A program made the position numbers and the translations under genes. From Azolla caroliniana (taxonomy: Eukaryota; Polypodiophyta): DNA of 64,000 bases. The notes under the pieces were generated by a model. The model saw only the letters and a program-made list of their open reading frames with translations. It searched no databases and was not told the origin of the DNA. Where the stretch lies: the NCBI GenBank assembly GCA_043228905.1, contig JBHGNT010000022.1, positions 10,540,001 through 10,604,000 on the forward strand, given 5' to 3'. Below, piece after piece: positions 56,794 to 64,000 of this stretch (position 1 is the first letter of the stretch; every line of letters begins with the position of its first letter).

Positions 56794-57264
56794 TGTTATG
56801 TACACATAACGTTGGTGAGGGTAGGTCACTAATATTTGCATTAGTGAAGGGCATGTTCACTATTATTAAAAAGGGGACTAATGATTGGATAGAATGAATG
56901 ATATGTGCATGCACTATCATGATTTAGACAACCAATGAATAGAGAGCCTTTTAGAAAGGCACATCTATTCAAGGGGCCTAGGAAAAGGTATAAATATGAG
57001 GCTTAGCTACCCTCATAGGAATCACGTCGGAAGGCTGCTGTCGTAGACACCGGTGGTGCGGGCTAGGCTTTCGTCTCGACGATCGTGTTTATCTCTTCCA
57101 AGGTATTAGTCATCCTAATATCCGGCGGTATGGGACGTCGGTGGTAGGTTGGCTATGTCTAGATCATAGCTCGGGGGTGGTCGGGTGGAACGGGTTCTTC
57201 TATCCAATCTATTTTCTTCCTTTTTACTTGATTTGGTCTATTGATTAGTAATAGACTCTTAACA
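56794..57264 (+). repeat. 5' LTR of Gypsy-10
   Basis: Starts TGTTATGTACAC, ends CTCTTAACA. TATA-like TATAAATATGAGG lies at about 56989. Confidence 0.95.
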
Positions 57265-58891
57265 GTGGTATCAGAGCTTTTACTAACAATTTTTTTGTTG
57301 TTTTGATGTTTTTTGCGTGTGAGCGAGGGGGATCTAACAAGGCTCGTCATGCTCTTCTCAGGATCAAAACAACACTCTAAACCCGGTATTCTTCTTTTTT
57401 TATCTCTTCTCTTTTTCTATTATGCATTCTTTATGGTCGAATCAAATTGGTATTACGTTTTATTCTCTTTCTTTCTAGCTCCTACTACGCTACGATTTTA
57501 CTTATTATTATGCATCGGGCCGAGCGTGTTTGCACTAATCGCACACGCTCAACTCATGGCCTTTTGCATATTGCGATATATATCCCACTCTCTCCTCTCT
57601 TGAACTCTTACGATAATAATTATTCTTGTGCATTGGGTCGAGCGTGTTTGCTCTAATCGCACACGCTTATCTCATGGCCGTTTTGCATATGATGTTGAGT
57701 ATACCACTCTTCCCCTCGATTGAGCCATCACTTGGCCGATTCTAAGGGATGATGTGGCCTTGACGAGGTATATGTCACTTACCTATGCCACTTTCCTCTT
57801 TAATTAGCCATTACTTGGCCGATTCTAGGGATATGTGGTGGTCTTGAGGAGGTGCATGTCAACTACCCTAGGGTTTCGTATCTTAGGGCATGTTTGATTC
57901 CATACACCTAATTGTTGATTATTCTAATTAAATTTTAATTTCATAAGTATTGTTTCACTTATATGATTTTCTAGTAATTATTATTTACCCGCCCACAATT
58001 AACTCTCCTTTTTCCACTTCCTTTTCATGTATAAAGTATTTACATCGTTTATTTTTAATGTAACCTTTACGTGTAGACTATTTTTTTCGTATGGAGTGGC
58101 TTGTTGAACGATTTTTTTTTTTTTTTTTCAACGGGTCATCTAGGTTTAACTCTTATCATCAAGCCTTAGAAAACGAGTAAAACCATATGAGTTCCCTTAT
58201 TGATGTTTTACTCATGGATTTGAGTATTACATCTTTGCGCACAACACCGTCATCACTTGTATCAATTTGTGGCTTATGTCACAATTGTGCAAGTTATAAC
58301 AATCATATTGGGATGTATATGTGCATACCTTGCACTTCCCATTTATTTGTGACATTGTTTTTTTTCGTAGGTAACACATGGGTTCTTTTTTTATTTTATT
58401 TAATTAATTTATTTATTTATTTTACCCTTGTTTTCGTCACTACTTAACTCTTATGAGTAGTGCCTTATTTTATCATTTTATCATCACGTTTGCTTATTGC
58501 TCGCAAGACTAGAATATTACTTGTGAGTGCACTTGATTTTTCACGTAATACACTTTCTCGACCATATAATACATGATGGGTTGGCATTAATATAAGGCTA
58601 TCTAGGAAATTTCATTGATGTAAGAACCATGGTTGAGCCTCGGGGAGCCGCCATGATTACTCAAGATAGAGATCCGAGAAATATATCTTAGCTATGTTTT
58701 CCCCCATGGTTTTTAAAACACCATAGTGTTACCATAGTTATCGGATCTCGAATCACATCTCATATGTCTAGAGGGGTAAAGACATGAGATACTTTCTTGG
58801 ATAAAGTTCTTTCAATCAAAATTTCAAGCATTCATTTTGCTTGTGTATTTTCTGAACCTCCTTATTTTATTCCATACCCACAGCGTGCATC
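57265..58891 (+). other. Long untranslated leader of Gypsy-10
   Basis: 1.6 kb with no supported coding region. It contains a near-duplicate about 118 bp apart, each copy with a GCGTGT...ACACGC hairpin (57524-57548 and 57642-57666), a second pair of CTTGGCCGATTCTA repeats (about 57731 and 57814), and a poly(T) run near 58113-58130. This position is where packaging and dimerisation signals lie in LTR elements, which is inference. Confidence 0.6.
57266..57277 (+). promoter_or_regulatory. Primer-binding site of Gypsy-10
   Basis: TGGTATCAGAGC one base after the LTR, complementary to initiator tRNA-Met. Confidence 0.93.
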
Positions 58892-59320
58892 ATGGAACAA
58901 GTTTTGAACGCAGTTGGAACGATCTCTCCAAATGAGACCTCTCAACCCCAATCCGCATCTCGCACACAAGCTGAGATCACTATTGAGCAATTGCTCACTA
59001 CTACCTTGAATCAATTGGCCGAAATGAGACAGGCCAATATGGCATTGGAAAAGAAATTCCAAGAATTAACTATTGAGTCCAAGAAAGAAGGTGAACCTTC
59101 CTTCGTAGTCACGCCTTTCAAGGGAGATAAGAAAGAAAGAACCGAGGAGGCTATTAGCACTTGGCTTGGTTGTTGGGAGTCTCACTTTGAGCTTCATCCC
59201 AAGCCCGATGCAGTAAAAATTGGTTATGTCGGTCGTGAGTTAGGTGGCCGAGTTGCTGCTTGGTGGCGTGGCCTAAGGACCGCAAAAAAACTTACCCACA
59301 ACTTGGGAAGGTTTCGTTGA
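58892..59320 (+). pseudogene. Gypsy-10 gag N-terminus, ended by a +1 A frameshift
   Basis: 142 codons: a short N-terminal coiled coil (EMRQANMALEKKFQEL), then the gag core (STWLGCWESHFELHPKPDAV, GGRVAAWWRGLRT). At 59284-59290 a run of seven A shifts the frame. Dropping one A joins this directly to the long downstream frame, so gag and pol were one frame. Confidence 0.88.
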
Positions 59321-62300
59321 TGTTTTTAAGAAACAATTCTTGCAGCCACCTTCTCAAACCGAACAAGCGCAACACTTGCTCACATTGTCTAGTAAGCCAT
59401 TTACCTCTCTCGAGGATTATGTGCATCACGCTCGGACCCAGATCCAAAAATCGGGACTTACGGGTGAGAAATGGTTTGTCGCTTGTTTTTTGAATGGTAT
59501 TCCCAATGGGGATTATCATTGGATTGTCCATGACAAGGACCCCACAACTTTCGAGGAAGCCGTCAACATTGTGCTGCGATACCATAGGACTTCCAAGAAA
59601 GACCACAATAAACCTGAGTTCGCCAAAACTCCGAATGTCAAGTTCATTGGGAAACGTAAGCAATCCAGTGACACTCTTGACCGCGACTCAAAGAAACCGA
59701 ACCTCTTCTGTGCATATTGCAAGAAGCGGGGCCACACAAAGGATACCTGTCGTCGTCTTGAGAGGAAGTCAATGAACACCCCTCCTCAAGACAAATCTAC
59801 GAGTCACACAGGTGAGTCTTTTGATATTGTTGAAGTTCATACCAATCACTTAAGTTTATGTGAATGCACTTTTCCTTCACATTTACTTGGACCTAATGAT
59901 TTACTCCGAGCAGTCGGATATATCAATGGAACACAAGCACATTTCTTGTTTGATTCCGGTAGTTCTCACAATTTTCTTAATGATCACTTTGTGCAGCAAA
60001 TGGAGCTCCACATAAACGCAAGTGATCATATCTATCAAGTTCACATGGCAAATGGAAACGTTCAATACATCAGTGGCATTGTTTGTCAACTGCCAATTCA
60101 AATAGATACTTATTTGGAGAAGCTTGACTTTCATGTTATGAAATTACAATCCGCAGATGTCATTTTAGGATATCCTTGGTTTTTTAATAAAAACCCTTCT
60201 TTGTCCATTGATTGGGTTAATCACTCAATCACATTTGAACTTAATAATTGTAAACATTTTATTCAATGTTCCAAACTTCCTTCTCATTCACTTGTGTCTT
60301 CTAAATCTTTAAGTGAGTATTCTAGTTCATTAATTTATTCGTGTGTAATTGATCCTGCGATTCAATTTTATTATTTTAATATTGACGCCACACAATTACC
60401 ACATTTTGAGCAACGATTACTCGACTCTATTTTAGAGGATTTTCAAGATGTGTTTCCTACTGAATTACCGCTTACTTTACCACCTAAACGTAATGTGGAC
60501 CATCAAATTGAACTCATCCCTGGGGCTGCTCCTGTGAGCATTCCACCTTACCGACTTAGTCGATTAGAAGAGGATGAGATCGCTAAACAACTTAAGGAAT
60601 ACTTGAGTATGGGCCACATTAGGTATAGTAAATCACCTTGGGGTGCGCCAGTTCTATTAGTCAAGAAGAAGGAAGGTTCGTGGCGAATGTGTATCAATTA
60701 TCGCCGTTTGAATAAAATGACAATTAAGAATGCATATCCATTACCTCGTGCCGATGATTTGATTGATCGTTTGCACGGGGCTCGATATTTTACGAAAATT
60801 GACTTACGAACTGGTTATCATCAAATTCGCATCGCCGAGGATGATATTCCTAAAACCGCTTTTCGTACGCGCTATGGCCATTATGAGTTTTTAGTCATGC
60901 CATTTGGGTTGACTAATGCTCCAGTCACATTCCAACAAGCGATGAATGATGTTTTCCGAGATCAACTCGGTGATTTTGTTGTCGTCTTCTTGGATGATAT
61001 TTTGATATATAGCCGTACCTTGCAAGATCATGTTCAACATGTTCGATTTGTTTTGCGAAAGTTGCGTGACAACTCTTTCTATGCAAAACATTCAAAATGT
61101 GACTTCTTCCAAAAATCTATTGTGTACCTAGGTCATTTAATTACAGAAAATGGCGTTGAAATTGAACCTTCTCGTATTGAAAAGGTTAAACTTTGGCCCA
61201 TTCCTCGTAATATTCGTGAACTTAGATCATTCTTAGGGTTTGTTGGATTTTTACGAAAATCAATTCGTAACTATTCCAAATTGACTACGCCATTAACTGA
61301 CCTTTTAAAAGGTCATCCACGTAAGTCTGTCAAACCAATTTCATGGAATGAACAACTTGACAAATCATTTGAGACACTCAAGGAGCATGTGTGTCAGGCT
61401 CCCACTCTTCTATTACCAGACCCTTCTAAGCCTTTCTCAATTGAAACCGATGCTAGTGATTATGCTATTGGTGCCGTTCTTTATCAAGGTGGTCACCCTA
61501 TTGCTTTTGAAAGTAAGAAGCTTGATGCTGCTCAATCTCGGTATTCGGTTCAAGAGAAAGAGTTGTTTGCGGTGATACACGCACTTAAAACATGGAGGCA
61601 CTATCTCTATGGAAATAAATTTGTGGTTACAACAGACCATCAATCATTAAAGTATTTTTGTGACCAGCCCGATCTTGTTGGTCGTAAAGGCCGTTGGGCT
61701 GACCTTATGCAAGATTTTGATTTTTCCATACGATATCGCAAGGGTTCTATGAACACCGTTGCTGATGCTCTTAGTCGCATTAAAGAAGTTAACATGCTTA
61801 GCTTCACGGAAATAAAATTTGATCTTTTAGATCACCTTCGAGGGAAATACCTTGATGACAGTTATTTCTCAAAATACTGGACGAAAGCCGAATCTGGTTT
61901 AGATGCCGATACTAGCACCCTACCCTCGAAGGCGACCTTTCACATTACAAACGGTTTGCTCTACCGTAGTGGAAAGGTCTGTGTTCCAGATTTACCAAAT
62001 GTTAAACAGAAATTTTTTCATGAATGTCATGATGCACCATCTGTTGGTCATCCTGGAATACAACGCACACTCGTTCTCATCTCGTGTACTTTTTTCTGGC
62101 CTAAGATGCGCTCTGATGTGCATAAATACGTAACTCAATGCTTACAATGTCAGATTAATAAGTCGGAACGACTTAAAGCTGCTGGTCTTTTACATCCCTT
62201 AGATATTCCCAACAATAAATGGGAAAGTATCTCGATGGATTTTATTGTTAGTTTACCTCGTACACAGAGGGGTCATGATGCCATATGGGTTGTCGTTGAC

Positions 62301-63296
62301 AGGCTAACAAAATTAGCTAGATTTATTCCTACAAAAACCACGGTAACCGCTCAACAGTTGGCTTATCAATTTATTGATGAGTTATTTCGTTTTTATGGAT
62401 TACCGATGGATATTGTTAGTGATCGAGATTCCAAGTTTACTAGTGACTTTTGGACTCAGGTCTTTAAGAAACTAGAAACTACGTTGAGCATGAGTTCCGC
62501 AGATCATCCTCAGTCTGATGGACAAACTGAACGAGTTAATCAAATTATTGAGGACATGCTTCGAGCTTATGTAGCAAAAACCCCTTCTAAGTGGGAGCAA
62601 TACCTTCCTATCTTAGAATTTGCCTATAATAGCTCTAAACATACATCCACTGGATATAGTCCTTTTATGTTGATGTATGGTTTTCAGCCACGTGCCCCAG
62701 TTGATGTCACGATTCATCGTGATACATTAGACAGTACACGCAATTTTTTGCAAGACATGAACCAAATGTTGCATATTGCCAAAGAAAATGTCAAGACAAC
62801 TCAAGATCGTGCTCGATTTTATGCTGATCAGGATAGACGTCCTCGTGCATTTACTATTGGTCAAAAAGTTTTTTTGCGTGTCCCGACTGATTCTACGTCA
62901 TTATCTACGGGCAAGTGCGCTAAGTTAGCCCCACGATATTGTGGCCCATTTGAAATCCTTAAGCGAGTTGGGTCATCTGCTTATCACCTTGCCTTACCTC
63001 GTAACGTTGGTATTCATCCTGTTTTTCACGTCAGTCGTCTAAAACCATTTTTAGGCTCCGGTGATAACACCATCACAATCCAAGATCTTGTAACATTAGA
63101 GGATTTTTCTTACAAACCTCATGTTCCTGAACGAATTCTTGATTCTCGTACTAAACGTTTACGTTCTAAAGAGATTCGGCTATTCAAGATCAAATGGATG
63201 GATAAACCTATTGATGATGCCACATGGGAACGCGAGCATTCGCTTAAGGCACAATTTCCTCACTTTATATTGCAAGAGTGCAATCTTTTGAAGTAG
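59289..63296 (+). CDS. Gypsy-10 gag-pol polyprotein (first Met in frame at 59340; 1318 codons)
   Basis: Numbering is from Met at 59340. Rest of gag; CCHC knuckle CAYCKKRGHTKDTC 124-137; aspartic protease D-S-G at 205-207; RT with FLDDILIYS, catalytic Asp 552-553; RNase H TDASDYAIG at about 703; integrase HHCC domain about 893-937 and catalytic D967, D1028, E1064 with the canonical 35-residue D-E spacing; C-terminal chromodomain about 1262-1310 (PERILDSRTKRLRSKEI). All catalytic residues are present. The 59340 Met is not the native start; translation would come from 58892 in an undamaged copy. The element copies its RNA into DNA in cytoplasmic particles and integrates it. This protein-level description does not show present activity. 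Confidence 0.92.
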   Translation, partial: NLPTTWEGFVDVFKKQFLQPPSQTEQAQHLLTLSSKPFTSLEDYVHHARTQIQKSGLTGEKWFVACFLNGIPNGDYHWIVHDKDPTTFEEAVNIVLRYHRTSKKDHNKPEFAKTPNVKFIGKRKQSSDTLDRDSKKPNLFCAYCKKRGHTKDTCRRLERKSMNTPPQDKSTSHTGESFDIVEVHTNHLSLCECTFPSHLLGPNDLLRAVGYINGTQAHFLFDSGSSHNFLNDHFVQQMELHINASDHIYQVHMANGNVQYISGIVCQLPIQIDTYLEKLDFHVMKLQSADVILGYPWFFNKNPSLSIDWVNHSITFELNNCKHFIQCSKLPSHSLVSSKSLSEYSSSLIYSCVIDPAIQFYYFNIDATQLPHFEQRLLDSILEDFQDVFPTELPLTLPPKRNVDHQIELIPGAAPVSIPPYRLSRLEEDEIAKQLKEYLSMGHIRYSKSPWGAPVLLVKKKEGSWRMCINYRRLNKMTIKNAYPLPRADDLIDRLHGARYFTKIDLRTGYHQIRIAEDDIPKTAFRTRYGHYEFLVMPFGLTNAPVTFQQAMNDVFRDQLGDFVVVFLDDILIYSRTLQDHVQHVRFVLRKLRDNSFYAKHSKCDFFQKSIVYLGHLITENGVEIEPSRIEKVKLWPIPRNIRELRSFLGFVGFLRKSIRNYSKLTTPLTDLLKGHPRKSVKPISWNEQLDKSFETLKEHVCQAPTLLLPDPSKPFSIETDASDYAIGAVLYQGGHPIAFESKKLDAAQSRYSVQEKELFAVIHALKTWRHYLYGNKFVVTTDHQSLKYFCDQPDLVGRKGRWADLMQDFDFSIRYRKGSMNTVADALSRIKEVNMLSFTEIKFDLLDHLRGKYLDDSYFSKYWTKAESGLDADTSTLPSKATFHITNGLLYRSGKVCVPDLPNVKQKFFHECHDAPSVGHPGIQRTLVLISCTFFWPKMRSDVHKYVTQCLQCQINKSERLKAAGLLHPLDIPNNKWESISMDFIVSLPRTQRGHDAIWVVVDRLTKLARFIPTKTTVTAQQLAYQFIDELFRFYGLPMDIVSDRDSKFTSDFWTQVFKKLETTLSMSSADHPQSDGQTERVNQIIEDMLRAYVAKTPSKWEQYLPILEFAYNSSKHTSTGYSPFMLMYGFQPRAPVDVTIHRDTLDSTRNFLQDMNQMLHIAKENVKTTQDRARFYADQDRRPRAFTIGQKVFLRVPTDSTSLSTGKCAKLAPRYCGPFEILKRVGSSAYHLALPRNVGIHPVFHVSRLKPFLGSGDNTITIQDLVTLEDFSYKPHVPERILDSRTKRLRSKEIRLFKIKWMDKPIDDATWEREHSLKAQFPHFILQECNLLK

Positions 63297-63303
63297 GGGA
63301 GTA

Positions 63304-63774
63304 TGTTATGTACACATAATGTTGGTGAGGGTAGGTCACTAATATTTACATTAGTGAAGGGTATGTTCACTATTATTAAAAAGGGGACTAATGATTGGAT
63401 AGAATGAATGATATGTGCATGCACTATCATGATTTAGACAACCAATGAATAGAGAGCCTTTTAGAAAGGCACATCTATTCAAGGGGCCTAGGAAAAGGTA
63501 TAAATATGAGGCTTAGCTACCCTCATAGGAATCACGTCGGAAGGCTGCTGTCGTAGACACCGGTGGTGCGGGCTAGGCTTTCGTCTCGACGATCGTGTTT
63601 ATCTCTTCCAAGGTATTAGTCATCCTAATATCCGGCGGTATGGGACGTCGGTGGTAGGTTGGCTATGTCTAGATCATAGCTCGGGGGTGGTCGGGTGGAA
63701 CGGGTTCTTCTATCCAATCTATTTTCTTCCTTTTTACTTGATTTGGTCTATTGATTAGTAATAGACTCTTAACA
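63304..63774 (+). repeat. 3' LTR of Gypsy-10
   Basis: 471 bp, partner of 56794-57264, followed by GGATC. Confidence 0.95.
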
Positions 63775-63779
63775 GGATC

Positions 63780-64000
63780 TGGCAACGCGGGATATGCTAG
63801 GATGAAAAGGAAGCCCTTCTGCGTGAAGCTCATTGCGGTACGACCGGGGGACATTACGCGGGTGATGTTACGGCCCGAAAAATATGGCAAGAAGGGCTAT
63901 GGTGGTGAACTACGCAGAAAGACGCATATCAATACTATAGACAGTGTGATCTATGTCAACAGTTGGGGCAACCTACGAAGCTCGCACTGATGCCGCACCA
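63780..64000 (+). pseudogene. Gypsy-6 integrase zinc-binding domain, continuing past the window
   Basis: Frames give HCGTTGGHYAG, DVTARKIWQEG and CDLCQQLGQ, the HHCC zinc domain of a Tat/Athila-like integrase, with a frame break near 63800. It continues from GSDGI at 56790. Confidence 0.8.

Larger units (their letters stand above)
56789..63779 (+). mobile_element. Gypsy-10: young, almost intact chromodomain Ty3/Gypsy element
   Basis: LTRs 56794-57264 and 63304-63774 are each 471 bp and differ, by eye, at three sites, all transitions within the first 70 bp. GGATC flanks the element (56789-56793 and 63775-63779). Primer-binding site TGGTATCAGAGC at 57266-57277, gag start 58892, pol end 63296, polypurine tract about 63289-63303. 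Only one lesion was found in the coding region. It interrupts Gypsy-6 integrase, whose frame is restored without it. Confidence 0.95.
33543..64000 (+). mobile_element. Gypsy-6: Ty3/Gypsy element running past the window end
   Basis: 5' LTR 33543-33994, primer-binding site about 33998-34013, gag to 35098, interrupted by Gypsy-7 (35099 to about 54466), then protease, RT, an RNase H remnant and integrase start to 56793, interrupted by Gypsy-10 (56794-63774), and integrase resuming at 63780. Gag has a double zinc knuckle. The protease-RT sequence (VVVPKKNGKIRVCMDYRKLN) and integrase linker (GGHYAGDVTARKI-like) resemble the Tat/Athila side of plant Gypsy, not the chromoviruses. Heavily mutated. The 3' LTR is beyond base 64000. 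Confidence 0.82.

Noticed and set aside
59284-59291. Programmed -1 frameshift at A-AAA-AAC
   Set aside because: The downstream frame is +1 relative to gag, not -1, and the shift falls inside the gag core.
1-64000. CRISPR arrays, rRNA genes, intact tRNA genes, bacterial operons
   Set aside because: No regularly spaced identical repeats with unique spacers, no rRNA cores, and plant gene structure throughout.

Overview
The window is nuclear DNA of a land plant. It holds one apparently intact host gene, an intron-containing malectin-like/LRR receptor kinase at 19.7-26.5 kb on the minus strand, in a landscape built almost wholly of retrotransposons. Evidence for a plant: the receptor-kinase architecture, a relic resembling the C-terminus of the chloroplast import protein TIC40, Copia elements primed by initiator tRNA-Met (TGGTATCAGAGC), and chromodomain Gypsy elements. 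I cannot name the species from sequence alone.

Left block (1-16.1 kb). A degenerate LINE (1-9.8 kb) is split by two insertions. The first is a 3.3-kb non-autonomous LTR element (531-3869) with no gag or pol, carrying an uninterrupted 578-codon ORF for an acidic Cys/His-rich repeat protein. The second is a rearranged Copia remnant (5873-8596). Next is a minus-strand Copia fragment (9.9-16.07 kb), itself hit by a solo LTR (10465-11165, target duplication CTTCC) and by a gag-only LTR element (11882-15624, target duplication ACACG) whose single long frame runs from gag into a long coiled coil.

Middle (16.1-27.6 kb). A solo LTR with ATAAA duplications, the TIC40-like relic, a LINE 3' fragment, then the receptor kinase. 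It can be read as 14 exons totalling 2853 nt (950 codons), with consistent splice phases and all kinase signature motifs.

Right block (27.6-64 kb). This is a five-level nest. Copia-5 (minus) is interrupted by Gypsy-6 (33543 to beyond the window). Gypsy-6 is interrupted by chromodomain Gypsy-7 (35.1-54.47 kb), that by Copia-8 (40261-52896, duplication CTGGC), and that by Gypsy-9 (minus, 40973-48300, duplication ACGC). Gypsy-6 also holds the youngest element, Gypsy-10 (56794-63774, duplication GGATC, 471-bp LTRs with 3 differences found by eye), which is complete except for one extra A in a seven-A run in gag.

Elements fall into partner sets. The element at 531-3869 and Gypsy-9 share a 19-nt primer-binding site, a similar polypurine tract, similar LTR ends and 4-bp ACGY duplications. 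The gag-only element shares gag and zinc-knuckle sequence with Gypsy-6. Copia-3, Copia-8 and the solo LTR at 29267 are one family. Copia-5 and the solo LTR at 16255 are another. The most novel candidates are the two non-autonomous LTR elements that replaced pol with an unusual reading frame, and the tRNA-like A-box/B-box module inside the LTRs of the first.
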